In this document: positions 23,266-33,231 of the stretch, in pieces
Layout of the letters: each line of letters opens with the position of its first letter
How positions within the stretch are numbered: position 1 is the first letter of the stretch
Source: CAVSUR01 sp963846005
GTDB lineage: Bacteria; Actinomycetota; Actinomycetes; Streptosporangiales; Streptosporangiaceae
Length of the DNA: 64,000 nt
Assembly (NCBI GenBank): GCA_963846005.1
Contig: CAWJUH010000003.1
Location: 496,001-560,000 of the forward strand
Reading direction: 5' to 3'
Program-made: the position numbers and the translations under genes
Notes under the pieces: model-generated
What the model was told of the DNA's origin: nothing
Database searches by the model: none
What the model saw: the letters and a program-made list of their open reading frames with translations, nothing else

Positions 23266-26200
23266 GTGGCCGAATCGTGTTATCTCCGCTACCCGCACGT
23301 TGCCCGCGATCTCGTCACGTTCGCGGCTGAGGACGATGTCTGGCTCGCCTCGCTGAGCGAGGCAGCAGGCGGCCGCGGCACCCGGGCGCGGCGGCTCACC
23401 GCTGACCAGGTCCCGGTGCTGCATCCGCGGCTGAATCCGTCGGCGACGCACGTCGCCTGGACCTCGAGTCGCGACACGCGCTCGCTCGGCCGGGGAGCCG
23501 CGCGGGAGGCGCACGCGGTGTCCGTGGACGGCGGCCCGGTCCGGCGGCTCACCTACTGGGGAGACCGGTTCGCGACCGTCCGCGGCTGGGTCAGCGACGA
23601 CGAGGTGCTGGTGCTCAGCGGGACCGGCCAGCCCGCCACCATGAAGACCTGGGCGTTCGCCGTTCCGCTGAGCGGGCCGGCCCGCCGGCTCGACTACGGG
23701 CCGGCGGGCGACGTCGCGGTACGCGACGGTGCCGTGCTGGTGGGCAGCGCCATGAACTTCGAGCCGGTCGAGCCGGCCTTCTGGAAGCGCTACCGAGGCG
23801 GTTCCGGCGGCAAGATCTGGTACTCACCAGACGGCTCGTCCTACACCCGGATCCTCGCCGGCGTGGGTGACAACCTGGTGAATCCCATGTTCGCCGGACC
23901 GCGGGTGGTGTTCCTTTCTGACCACGAGGGGACCGGCGCGCTGTACTCCGCGCTCCCGGACGGAACGGACATGCGCCGCCACACCGGTCTCGGCGAGTAC
24001 TACGCCCGGAACGCGACGACCGACGGCCAGCGCGTGGTCTACCAGCGGGCCGGGGAGATCTGGCTGCTCGAGTCGCTCGACGCCGAGCCGGTGCGCCTGG
24101 ACATACGGCTCAGCGAAGAGCACTCCGGCCGGGCCCCCTACCGGGTGCCGGCCCACTCGCAGCTGGGCTCGTTCACGCTCGATTCCGCCGGCCGGGTGCT
24201 GGCGGCCGAGGTGCGCGGCACCGTGCACTGGCTGCCCGGCCGGGACGAGGCGGCCCGGGCGCTGCTCGCCGAGCCGGGCGTGCGCGCCCGGCTTCCGGTC
24301 ATCATCCCCGGCCCCGGCGCGGTGGCCTGCGCGTCAGACAGCGGCGATGAGGGCGGCCTGGACGTAATCCCCGCTGACGGCTCGGCGGCCAGGCGGATCG
24401 GGCACGGCGAAATCGGCCGGATCCTCGAACTGGCGGTGGCACCGGACGGCCGCCTGGCCGCGGTCGCGTGCGCCGACGGCCGGCTGCTGACGGTGGCGCT
24501 GGACGGCGAGCCGGTCATCACCGAGATCGCGCGCAGTGCCAACGACGCAGTCGCGGGCCTGGCGTTCTCTCCCGACTCCGCGCTGCTCGCCTGGTCGCAG
24601 CCGTGGCGTCCGTCGAGCCTGGCCTCGCAGATACGGCTGGCCCGGCTGGCCGACGGCACCGTCACCGACGTGACCCCGCCGCGGTTCGACGACACCTCGC
24701 CGGCGTTCACCCTGGACGGCAAGTACCTGGCGTTCCTGTCGAACCGCGCGTTCGACCCGGTCTACGACGCGCACTGCCTCGAACTCGGGTTCCTGCCGGG
24801 AGTCCGGCCGTATCTCGTGACCCTGCGGGCCACGACGCCATCGCCGTTCATTCCGGAGCTGAATGGCGGTGCGGCAGGACCGGAGGATCCCGGGGCTGGC
24901 CCCGCGGCCGGGAGCGCGGATGCGGATCCTCCGGCGGCTGGTCCCGGCCCGGCCGGTCTCGACGTGGCCGGGCTGGCCGGGCGGATCGTGCCGTTCCCGG
25001 TGGCGGCCGGGCGTTACGACAAGCTCCGCGCGGTCACCGGCGGCGTGGTCTGGCGGGAACTGCCGCGCACCGGGGAGCTTGGCGAGACCGCGATCGGCGC
25101 GGACGAGGAGGTCCCGGCCCGGCTCATCCGTTACGACCTGGCTCAGCGCAGGCGCTCGGTCGAGGCCGGGGCCCTGGACGACTACGCGGTGTCCGGCGAC
25201 GGCGCCCGGGTGGCTTACCGGACCGGCGGGTCGCTGGTGATCAAGCCGGCCGGCGAACCCGGTGCGGAGGCGGTCAGCGTCGACCTGGACCGGATCCAGG
25301 TGACGGTCGATCCGCCGGCCGAGTGGTCGCAGATGTACCGCGAGACGTGGCGGCTGATGCGGGACAACTTCTGGCGCGCCGACATGGACGGCGTCGACTG
25401 GATCGCGATGGGTGACCGCTACCGGCCGCTGGTCGGCCGCATCGGCTCCGCGGACGACCTGCACGATGTACTGCGGGAGCTGCAGGGCGAGACAGGCACC
25501 TCGCACACGGGGGTGCTGCCTCCGGCCGCGGGCGGTGACCCGGCGCTCGCACAGGGCCTGCTCGGCGCCGATGTCGAGCGCACCGGGGACGGTACCTGGC
25601 GGATCGGACGGATCCTGGCTGGCGAGTCGTCGGTGATCGGCGCGCGTTCCCCGCTGGCCGCTCCCGGCGTCGCCGCGGCGCCCGGCGATCTCATTGTCGC
25701 GGTGGACGGGCGGCCGGCGGACCCTGACCTCGGCCCGAACCCGCTGCTGGCGGGCAAGGCCGGCCAGCCGGTCGAGCTCACTCTCCGGCGCGGCGGTACG
25801 GACCGGCGGGCGGTCGTGGTTCCGCTCGCCAGCGAGCACGCCACCCGGTACCACGACCTGGTCGCCCGGCAGCGGGCCGCGGTCGGCGAGGCCTCGGGCG
25901 GACGGCTCGGCTACCTGCGCATCACCGGCACGAATCCCGCGGGCTGGGCGGAGCTTCACCGCGACCTGTATACCGAGTTCCGGCGGGACGGCCTGATCGT
26001 GGACCTGCGGGACACGCAAGGCGGCGACGCTTCCTGGCTGCTGGCCGAGAAGCTCGCCCGGCGCAGTATCGGCTGGTACCTGTCCCGGCATGAGGAGCCG
26101 GAAGGCTACCCGGTCGAGGCGCCGCGCGGGCCGATCGTCGCGATCACCGACGAGTACGCGAGTTCCGGCGGCGACATCGTGATCCAGGCGCTGAGGTCCT

Positions 26201-26481
26201 ACCGCATCGCGACCGTGGTCGGAGTCCGTACCTGGGGCGGCGTGATCGCCTGTTACTTCAATGAACTGGTCGACGGGACCCTGGTGACGCAGCCGGCGTC
26301 CGCCTTGTGGGTTGACGGCGTCGGCTGGGGGGTGGAGAACCACGGCGCGGAGCCGGACGTCGAGGTGGCCATCGCGCCGCACGACTGGGCCGCGGGCCGC
26401 GATCCGCAGCTCGACACCGCCATCCGGCTGGCGCTGGAGGCGCTGGAGCAGCGCACGCCCGGGACTCCGCCAGCTATCTGA
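23266..26481 (+). CDS. tricorn-type protease
   Basis: A 1071-residue tricorn core protease homologue, near the family length. Order: a six- to seven-bladed beta-propeller region (residues 1-300, with HPRLNPSATHVAWTS and LVNPMFAGPRVVFLSDHEG), a second propeller (about 330-670, AFTLDGKYLAFLSNRAFDPV), a helical C1 domain with the catalytic-His region TGTSHTGVLPPA (about 745), a PDZ domain (about 770-860), and the C2 peptidase S41-like domain with YASSGGDIVIQALRSYR holding the catalytic Ser (about 965). ENHGAEPDVEV comes near the end. It is thought to degrade peptides released by the proteasome or Lon. No signal peptide. GTG start. Confidence 0.92.
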   Translation: MAESCYLRYPHVARDLVTFAAEDDVWLASLSEAAGGRGTRARRLTADQVPVLHPRLNPSATHVAWTSSRDTRSLGRGAAREAHAVSVDGGPVRRLTYWGDRFATVRGWVSDDEVLVLSGTGQPATMKTWAFAVPLSGPARRLDYGPAGDVAVRDGAVLVGSAMNFEPVEPAFWKRYRGGSGGKIWYSPDGSSYTRILAGVGDNLVNPMFAGPRVVFLSDHEGTGALYSALPDGTDMRRHTGLGEYYARNATTDGQRVVYQRAGEIWLLESLDAEPVRLDIRLSEEHSGRAPYRVPAHSQLGSFTLDSAGRVLAAEVRGTVHWLPGRDEAARALLAEPGVRARLPVIIPGPGAVACASDSGDEGGLDVIPADGSAARRIGHGEIGRILELAVAPDGRLAAVACADGRLLTVALDGEPVITEIARSANDAVAGLAFSPDSALLAWSQPWRPSSLASQIRLARLADGTVTDVTPPRFDDTSPAFTLDGKYLAFLSNRAFDPVYDAHCLELGFLPGVRPYLVTLRATTPSPFIPELNGGAAGPEDPGAGPAAGSADADPPAAGPGPAGLDVAGLAGRIVPFPVAAGRYDKLRAVTGGVVWRELPRTGELGETAIGADEEVPARLIRYDLAQRRRSVEAGALDDYAVSGDGARVAYRTGGSLVIKPAGEPGAEAVSVDLDRIQVTVDPPAEWSQMYRETWRLMRDNFWRADMDGVDWIAMGDRYRPLVGRIGSADDLHDVLRELQGETGTSHTGVLPPAAGGDPALAQGLLGADVERTGDGTWRIGRILAGESSVIGARSPLAAPGVAAAPGDLIVAVDGRPADPDLGPNPLLAGKAGQPVELTLRRGGTDRRAVVVPLASEHATRYHDLVARQRAAVGEASGGRLGYLRITGTNPAGWAELHRDLYTEFRRDGLIVDLRDTQGGDASWLLAEKLARRSIGWYLSRHEEPEGYPVEAPRGPIVAITDEYASSGGDIVIQALRSYRIATVVGVRTWGGVIACYFNELVDGTLVTQPASALWVDGVGWGVENHGAEPDVEVAIAPHDWAAGRDPQLDTAIRLALEALEQRTPGTPPAI

Positions 26482-26499
26482 CCAGGCTTGCGTTCCCGT

Positions 26500-26516
26500 C
26501 CGCGGCCCGGCCGCGG
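26500..26516. terminator. inverted repeat between convergent genes
   Basis: CCGCGGCC-C-GGCCGCGG, perfect eight-base arms around one base, 18 bases after the tricorn stop and 44 bases before the end of the facing gene. A stem of this strength between convergent genes is a likely bidirectional terminator, though no T run follows, as is common in actinomycetes. Confidence 0.4.
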
Positions 26517-26560
26517 AGCCCGCGGCCGGCTGGCCCTTGATCAGCGCCCGCGCTCACCGC

Positions 26561-27580
26561 TCAGAAGCGCCATTTCCAGCTGGCGATCATCGCCTGGAAT
26601 TCGGGGGCAAGCTGGTCGAACGCCGGGCCGGGATCCACCGGGTGCGCGACGGTGAAGCCGACCATGAACCAGCGCCCGCGCCGCCCCGCGTACAGCTCGC
26701 ACAGGCGGACGCGGACGTGCGGCAGGTTCATGGTCGTGTCGATGACCACGGCCCGCTCGCCGTCCATCAGCACCACCCGCGGCCGGTTCACCACGATCCC
26801 GTGGGCGTTGTGCGCCTTCACCCCGGCGAACCGCAGCGCGTCCTGCTCCAGTTGGCCGGGGTCGGCGGCCAGGAACCGGGTCACCTCCCGGCTGGTGATC
26901 TCGTTGAAGTCGGCGGAGACCTGGCAGTCGGGCCGGTTGCGGCGCAGCATGAACAGCAGCCGCTGCTGATTGTTCGCCGCGTCCTTCGCCGCGTTGGCCA
27001 GGTAGACCGGGTCGGTCAGCGGCTCCCAGCCGTAGGGCACCGCGCAGGTGAACCGCTGGTCGCGCTGCTCCCAGCCGGCGATCCGCACGTGCGGCGGCAC
27101 GTCCCACCGCTCCATGCCGAGCGGCTGCCACAGCCTGCCATGCGACAGCCGGCCGTACCAGCCGGCCAGCTCGTCGATCTGCCCGGTGCGGACCAGCAGC
27201 GGATAGTAGTTGACCGGCGTGAGCCGCAGCGCGTCGTGGTCGCGCTGCCAGGACGACACCTCGGCGTAGTCGACCCGCATCGAGGCCGGCGTCCCGCCCC
27301 AGGTCCCGTTCAGCACCATGCCCCGGTCGTCCAGCAGCGCCTCGCCGGTGCCGGCCACCAGCCACTGCGGCTGGGCCTGCTGCCGGGCGCGGCCGCGGGC
27401 CGCGGCGTTGCCGGCCGCCCGCGCGCCGTAGAACAGGCCCGCGGCCAGCGGGCTGTTGGTGATCAGCACGTTGCGGTTGGGCCGGAACGTCACCTGCGGG
27501 GTGTCCCAGTACAGCAACTCGACCGGCCAGCGCAGGTCCGGCCGGTATCCAGCCCCGGCTCCCGGCGGCTGATCAGGCAT
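26561..27580 (-). CDS. hypothetical protein next to an orphan kinase
   Basis: A 339-residue protein with no family I recognise. It has no signal peptide and no membrane helix. It is well-mixed globular sequence with many Trp and Arg, for example RWPVELLYWDTPQVTFRPNR near the start and GRWFMVGFTVAHPVDPGPAF near the end. TATAGT ends eight bases before the ATG at 27580 and no ribosome binding site is seen, so the mRNA may be leaderless. It reads away from the Ser/Thr kinase gene, 141 bases apart. The longer ORF upstream (23 codons) has no start support. Confidence 0.75.
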   Translation of the reverse strand: MPDQPPGAGAGYRPDLRWPVELLYWDTPQVTFRPNRNVLITNSPLAAGLFYGARAAGNAAARGRARQQAQPQWLVAGTGEALLDDRGMVLNGTWGGTPASMRVDYAEVSSWQRDHDALRLTPVNYYPLLVRTGQIDELAGWYGRLSHGRLWQPLGMERWDVPPHVRIAGWEQRDQRFTCAVPYGWEPLTDPVYLANAAKDAANNQQRLLFMLRRNRPDCQVSADFNEITSREVTRFLAADPGQLEQDALRFAGVKAHNAHGIVVNRPRVVLMDGERAVVIDTTMNLPHVRVRLCELYAGRRGRWFMVGFTVAHPVDPGPAFDQLAPEFQAMIASWKWRF

Positions 27581-27721
27581 TCCGTCACTATAGATCGGCG
27601 GGTGCCGGCCACCGCCGGTGCAGCGCCCGGTAAAGATCATTGGCGGCAATAAGCCGTCAGCGGCTCATCCTCCGCTTTACCATGAGCAACCGGGACGGGA
27701 CCGCGGGCGCGGGGGGACTAC

Positions 27722-29752
27722 ATGGCAGAGGCGCTCAAGCCCGGCGACCCGCACACCGCCGGGCCCTACCAGCTGCTGGCCCGGCTCGGCGCGGGCGGCA
27801 TGGGCCAGGTGTTCCTCGGCCGGTCGCCCGGCGGGCGGCCGGTGGCCGTCAAGGTCATCCGGCCCGAGCTGCTGGCCGGCCAGCCGAGCTTCCGGGCCCG
27901 GTTCGCCCGCGAGGTGGCCGCGGCCCGGCGGGTCAGCGCGCTGTACACCGCGCCCGTCGTGGACGCCGACCCCGATGCCGAGATGCCGTGGCTGGTCACC
28001 GCATACGTGGCCGGCCCGTCGCTGGCGGACGCGGTCATCGGCCACGAACCGCTGCGGGCCGAGGTGGTCCGCGCCCTGGCCGCGGCCCTGGCCGAGGGCC
28101 TGGGCCAGATCCACGCGGCCGGTGTCGTGCACCGCGACCTGAAGCCCGCCAACGTCCTGCTGGCCGCGGACGGCCCGCGGATCATCGACTTCGGCATCTC
28201 CCGCGCCGTCGAGGCCAGCGCGCTGACCGGAACCGGGCTGATCGTCGGGTCGCCCGCGTACATGTCCCCCGAGCAGGCGGGCGGCGAGGAAGCCGGGCCG
28301 CCCAGTGATGTGTTCAGCCTCGGCTGCGTGCTGGCCTTCGCCGCCACCGGAGCCGCGCCGTTCAAGGGCGAGACGCTCCGGGCCCTGCTGTTCGGAGTGA
28401 TCACCGCCGAGCCGGACCTGTCCGGCCTGCCGGCCAGCCTGGCGCCGCTGGTCCGCCGCTGCCTGGCCAAGAAACCGGCGCAGCGGCCCGCGCCCGGCGA
28501 GATCGTCGCCGAACTCGGGCCGGCCGGCCTGCTGCACGACTGGCTGCCCCCGGCGGTCGCCGCCGCGCTGCCCGGCTACAGCCCGGCCGCGCTCGGCGTC
28601 GTCCCGCAGCCGGGGACCGGGCCGGGCGCGGCGCAGGCACCCGCCGCCGCGCCGCCCGGGCCGCCGGGCGGGCCGGCGACCCGGTCCGCCGCCGCGACCC
28701 AGACCCGGCTGCCCGGGGCCGGCGCACCGGCCGGGCACAGGCCGGCCGCCAGCCCCGGCCGGGATCCGGCCGCAGCGCGCCGGCCGCAGTACCCGCCGCC
28801 CGCCGGGCCGCCGGCCGCTCATCAGCCCGGGTCCCTGGCCGGCTACCGGCCCGGTCCGTCGGCTGGCTACCGGCCCGGGCCGCCGGGCGGAGCCGGCCCG
28901 CGGTCCGGCGGCCCGGCTGCGCCGTCCGGTTACCAGCCCCCTCCGGCCGCCTACCAGCCGCCCCCCGGCACCTACCAGCCGCCCCCCGGCGGCTACCAGC
29001 GGCCAGGAACCTGGCCGTCCCGCGGCCAGGGCCGGCCTGGCCGCGGGCACCTCGCGGGCGCGCCGCTTTCCCGGCAGGACCGGTTCGGCTGGCTGAGCCT
29101 GCCCGTCCTGCTGCTGGTCGCCGCCGCCGCCTGCACCGCGCCCCTGGAGACGTTCTACGCCATGACCTGGGGTTTCGTGGTCGTCGTGGTGGCGTCCCGG
29201 CTGGCGGCGGCGGCCGTGTGGATCCGCCGCCGCGGGCCCGGCGGCCTGGCCGGGGCGGTGGGCCGCAGCGTGCTCGCCGACCTGGCCGGCGCGATCGGCC
29301 TCAGCCTGCTGGCCTTCGCCGTACTGGCGATCACCGTCGACGTGCTGCTGCCCGCCGTCGGCCCGGGCCTGCCCGGCGCCTACCGCAGCGCCCTGTCCAC
29401 CGGCGGCCCGGCCAACCCGTTCTCCTCCCACGCGCAGGCCTGGTTCTTCCTGCACCTGTTCCTGCTGCCGGCCGCGCTGGCGGTGGCCGCGGTCGTGGTG
29501 CTGCGCACCCGGGCGAACCTGGCCCGGCCGCTCCTGCTGCCCCGGGCCGCCCGCCTGGTCAACCAGCAGGCCGCGGCCGCGCGGCTGGCCGTCGCGGGCC
29601 TCCTGACCGCTGCGGCGCTGGCCCTGATCGGGCTGAACGGCGGCGTGGCCCCGGCGCGCCGCCCACAGGGCGCGATCTGCGCCGTCGCCCCGGCAACCTG
29701 CGCCGCCGCGGCGAAGCTGGCCAGCGGCCACGGCGCGGCCGGGGCCGGATGA
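27722..29752 (+). CDS. orphan Ser/Thr protein kinase with C-terminal membrane domain
   Basis: A 676-residue protein. Residues 16-275 form a Hanks-type kinase domain: GAGGMGQVF (glycine loop), Lys44 in VAVKVI, HRDLKPANVLL (catalytic loop), IIDFGIS (metal Asp) and SPEQ. Residues 300-450 are Pro-, Gly- and Tyr-rich with repeated YQPPP and YRPGP units. About 465-650 hold four hydrophobic helices, such as LSLPVLLLVAAAACTAP and WFFLHLFLLPAALAVAAVVV. There is no PASTA or other ligand domain. Unlike pknB in this window, it has no phosphatase or wall gene beside it. The tail could sense the membrane, but this is inference. Confidence 0.9.
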   Translation: MAEALKPGDPHTAGPYQLLARLGAGGMGQVFLGRSPGGRPVAVKVIRPELLAGQPSFRARFAREVAAARRVSALYTAPVVDADPDAEMPWLVTAYVAGPSLADAVIGHEPLRAEVVRALAAALAEGLGQIHAAGVVHRDLKPANVLLAADGPRIIDFGISRAVEASALTGTGLIVGSPAYMSPEQAGGEEAGPPSDVFSLGCVLAFAATGAAPFKGETLRALLFGVITAEPDLSGLPASLAPLVRRCLAKKPAQRPAPGEIVAELGPAGLLHDWLPPAVAAALPGYSPAALGVVPQPGTGPGAAQAPAAAPPGPPGGPATRSAAATQTRLPGAGAPAGHRPAASPGRDPAAARRPQYPPPAGPPAAHQPGSLAGYRPGPSAGYRPGPPGGAGPRSGGPAAPSGYQPPPAAYQPPPGTYQPPPGGYQRPGTWPSRGQGRPGRGHLAGAPLSRQDRFGWLSLPVLLLVAAAACTAPLETFYAMTWGFVVVVVASRLAAAAVWIRRRGPGGLAGAVGRSVLADLAGAIGLSLLAFAVLAITVDVLLPAVGPGLPGAYRSALSTGGPANPFSSHAQAWFFLHLFLLPAALAVAAVVVLRTRANLARPLLLPRAARLVNQQAAAARLAVAGLLTAAALALIGLNGGVAPARRPQGAICAVAPATCAAAAKLASGHGAAGAG

Positions 29753-29828
29753 GCGCGAGGGGACTGGCGCGCCGCGGATCGCGCCCCCCGCGAGGTGAGC
29801 GGCGGCCGATTCGTGGTAGCTGATCAGC

Positions 29829-31494
29829 GTGGCACATGACGAACCGCCGGCCCTCGTGCTCGGCCCGCTGCTGCGCTACATCGGGGACACCTCGGCGACG
29901 ATCTGGGTCGAGACGGACCGGTCCTGCGAGGCCGAGGTCCTCGGGCACCGGGCGCGCACCTTCGAAGTCTGCGGACATCACTACGCCCTGGTCGCCGTCA
30001 CCGGCCTGGCGCCGGGATCCGAGCACGAGTACCAGGTCGCGCTGGACGGCACCGTCCGCTGGCCGGAGCCCGGCTCGCCGTTCCCGCCGAGCAGGCTGCG
30101 CACCACCGGCCCGGGACGGCCGCTGCGGCTCGCCTTCGGCTCCTGCCGGGTCGCCCAGCTGCGCATCCCGCCGCGCAGCCGGCGCTGGCGCACCCGGTAC
30201 GAGCAGCACCACGGTGCGGACGCGCTGACCGGATACGCGCTCGACCTGGCCGGCCAGCCTCCCGGGCGGTGGCCGGACGCCATGCTGCTGATCGGCGACC
30301 AGGTGTACGCCGACGAGACCGGGCCGGCCGACCCGGCAGTTCATCCGGGAGCACCGTGACCCCGCGCAGCCGCCGGGCTATGAGGTCGCCGGCTTTGCCG
30401 AGTACTGCTTCTTGTACAAGGAGGCCTGGAGCGAGCCCGCCATGCGCTGGGTGCTGTCGATGCTGCCCACGGCGATGATCTTCGACGATCACGACGTGCA
30501 TGACGACTGGAACACCTCGGCCGCCTGGCGCCGGGACTACCAGGCCAAGCCGTGGTGGCGGGCCAGGATCACCGGCGCCTACATGAGCTACTGGATCTAC
30601 CAGCACATCGGCAACCTCTCGCCGGACGACCTCGCCGAGGACGAGCTGTGGCGCAAGGTGGCAGAGGGCGGCGACGCGCGGGCCCTGCTGGAGGATCTCG
30701 CGGTGCGGGCGGACCGGTCGCCCGAAGGCATCCAGTGGACATTCCGGCGCACCTACGGCCGGGTCCGGGTGATCGTGATCGACTCCCGCAGCGGCCGGGT
30801 GCTGGACGACGACGGCCGGCGGCTGATGGTCGACGACGCCGAATGGCAGTGGATCACCGAGTCGGCGGCCGGCGGCTGGGATCACGTCGTGCTGGCCTCC
30901 ACGCTGCCGCTGCTGCTGCCGCGCGGCATCCACAACCTGGAGGCCTGGAACGAGGCGGTCTGCGGCGGCGCCTGGGGCCGGCGCTTCGCCCGCACCGGCG
31001 AGCAGATCAGGCGGGCCGCGGACCTGGAGCACTGGGCGGCGTTCGGCACCTCCTTCGCCCGGTTCGAGCAGCTGCTCACCGGCCTGGCGGCAGGTGCCTG
31101 CGGCGAGCCGCCCGCCTCGGTCACCGTCCTCGGCGGGGATGTGCACAACAGCTACCTGGCCGAGGTGAGCTTCCCGCCCGCGGCGGGCGCGCGCAGCGCC
31201 GTCTACCAGGCGGTCTGCTCGCCGTTCCACAACCTGCTCGAACCGTCGTCCCGGCGGCTGCAGCGGCTGGCCGGCTCGGCCGCCGGGCGGGCGCTCACCG
31301 GCGCGCTGGCCCGGCTCGCCGGGGTGCGCGGGCCGGGCATCAGCTGGCGGGTCAGCCACGGGCCCTGGTTCGCCAACATGCTCGCCGAGCTGGAGTACGA
31401 CGGCCGCCGGGCCCGCGTCCGGTTCGGCCAGACCTCGGCCGACCTGGCCCGGCGGCCCCGGCTGCAGACGCGGGCGGAAACCGAGCTCAGCTGA
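29829..31494 (+). CDS. PhoD-like alkaline phosphatase, frame-slipped
   Basis: About 555 residues if one frame change is repaired. The first frame has the N-terminal fibronectin-like domain (TSATIWVETDRSCEAEV), then LRLAFGSCRVAQL and MLLIGDQVYADE, a metal-binding motif. It ends at a TGA at 30357. The second frame takes over near 30330 with RQFIREHRDPAQPPGYEVAG and continues through IFDDHDVHDDWN, IVIDSRSGRVL and VTVLGGDVHNSY, all family motifs. A two-base loss or one-base gain near 30330 explains it. No signal peptide, so this is probably one of the cytoplasmic PhoD-like metallophosphatases. GTG start. Confidence 0.8.
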
Positions 31495-31664
31495 CCGCCC
31501 CGGCCCGCCCCGGCGGCGGCGCGGCCGCGGCCCGGGCCGCGGTCCCGCCAGGCCGGCGTATCGTCGCTGGCATCGACCCCACAGCTCGCGGCGGCACGCC
31601 CGACATCCTCAGCCAGGGCGGCGACCGGCCGCCCCGGTCAGGCTGGGGCCGGCTCGCCGTTGCC

Positions 31665-32779
31665 GTGGCCGCGCTCGCCGTGGCCGGCCTGATCGGTGTC
31701 CGCATCCTGCCGGGCCCGCACCCGGCCCGGCCCGCGGCCGGCCCGGCCGGGTCCCGGCGGCCGCGGGCGCCGCCGGCGGCATCCCGCCCAGCGGGGTGAG
31801 CGGCCCGTCCGCCCGGTGGCCGTCCTTGCTGCGGATCCTGGCCGCCGGCGCGCGCCCCGCCTGGTACCGGCCGGCCAGCGGCCGGGCCGCGCCGGTGGGC
31901 GGGCTGCCCGCCGCCCGCGACGGCTACCTGCTCACCCGGGCCGGCGGCGGCTGGATGGTGCAGGCGGCCTGGGCACCGCGGCGGGACTGCTCCGGGTGCC
32001 CCGTCCCGCCGCGGCCGGTGTACTTCCTCGCCGATGGCGGCCGTCGCGCCACCCGGGCCGGTGCCGCGCAGTACGCCGCCCCCGCGGCCGCGCCGGGCGC
32101 GCTGTGGCTGACCAGCATCCCGGCCGGCCCCGGCCGGGCCCCCGCGGCCGGGCGCGCCACCGAGGTCAGCGCGGCCGGGAAGGTCCTCGCCCCGCCGGCC
32201 CGGCTGCCGCCCGGCTACCTGATCGCGCGCGGCACCGATCGCGGGCTGCTGTTGCAGCCGCTGGCCGAGAACGGCCAGGGCGGCCCGGACCGGCTGTGGG
32301 CGCCGGGGTCGCCGGATCCCGGGCGGGCGGTTCCCGGGCTGATCGCCGCCAGCGCCTGCCGGCTCGCGCTGGCGGGACGGTGCGCGCCGCGGTGCCGGAT
32401 CCGGGTGCTGCGGCTGGCCGCCGGCCTGCCGGCGGTGATCACCCTGCCGCCGGGCAGCTCGGCGGCGGCCGCCGCGTTCAGCCCGGACGGCCGCTATCTC
32501 GCCGTCCAGCTCAGCAAGGGCAGCGGCGGCGACGACGGCGGGCTGGCGATGCAGCTGGCCGTGGCGCCGGCGTCGGGAGGCCGGCTGGTGAAGGTGCCGG
32601 GTACCTGGGCCAGCAGCGACGCGCTGACCGGCTTCGGCTGGCCGTCAGGCGCCGACGTGGTCGTGGCCGAGTTCAGCTTCACCAGCGCGTTCCAGCTCGT
32701 GGCCTGGCAGCCGGGCGCGCCACAGCCCGCCGTCGCGGTGGTCCGCGACGGCCAGGTCAGAGCCAGGCTGATGCCCTAG
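31665..32779 (+). CDS. membrane-anchored hypothetical protein, frame-slipped near its N-terminus
   Basis: An uncharacterised protein with an N-terminal anchor and an extracytoplasmic domain of about 330 residues. The frame carrying the hydrophobic stretch (AVAVAALAVAGLIGVRILPG) stops at 31797. The frame of the main domain is open from before that point, and one G missing from GGGG at 31749-31751 joins them. The domain has FSPDGRYLAVQLSKGSG near residue 240, which resembles one blade of a WD40/TolB-like propeller, and a CSGC pair. The start is uncertain. The GTG at 31665 is inside the helix, and open codons upstream (TPDILSQGGDRPPRSGWGRL) look like a natural cytoplasmic start but offer no normal start codon. 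Its stop overlaps the next gene's stop by three bases. Confidence 0.6.
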
Positions 32780-33105
32780 CCGCGCCCGGCCCGGTGCCGC
32801 TGGCTGCTGACGATCGCGCCGCTCACCACCAGCGTCGCCGCCGCCAGCAAGGCCGAGGCCGCGAGCGTGCCGATGCTGGTCTTGGTGGCGCTGGTGAATG
32901 TCACCCAGATGATCAGGGCGAGGGCGAGCAGGCCGCCCAGGACGGTGACGGCAATGGCGCGGGCCCGGCTGGACCGGCCCGCGAAGGGTTTCGGCGGGCA
33001 GGTCCAGTCGATGCCGTGGGCCGACCTGGGGCAGCCGCACAGATTGCACGAGTCGAGGTTGGAGATGGAGCGGCCAGAGGTCGCGAAATGCTGATCGGCG
33101 ATCAT
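32776..33105 (-). CDS. small membrane protein with Cys cluster
   Basis: A 109-residue protein. The N-terminal half carries CNLCGCPRSAHGIDWTCPP, a Cys group that could hold one zinc ion. The C-terminal half has two hydrophobic helices (AIAVTVLGGLLALALIIWV and LAASALLAAATLVVSGAIV). The ATG at 33105 is eight bases after GAAGG. A GTG nine bases further up is also in frame. It converges on the membrane-anchored gene with a four-base overlap of the ends. No family recognised. Confidence 0.65.
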   Translation of the reverse strand: MIADQHFATSGRSISNLDSCNLCGCPRSAHGIDWTCPPKPFAGRSSRARAIAVTVLGGLLALALIIWVTFTSATKTSIGTLAASALLAAATLVVSGAIVSSQRHRAGRG

Positions 33106-33231
33106 CGCGATCACCTTCTTCCAGACCGACGGCCGGATCAGGCTAATCGGTAATCCGGCACGTGCGCACTGTCATTGTACGCCTGCCGCCGGGGCCGCCG
33201 CGGCTGGCTCCGGCGCCAGCAGCTGCGGGGG

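Noticed and set aside
24334..26382. A 682-residue minus-strand frame opposite the tricorn gene
   Set aside because: It is a mirror of the codon bias of the tricorn gene; no motif, no start signal.
27677..29731. A 684-residue minus-strand frame opposite the orphan kinase
   Set aside because: Antisense to clear kinase motifs; composition Gly/Arg/Ala only.
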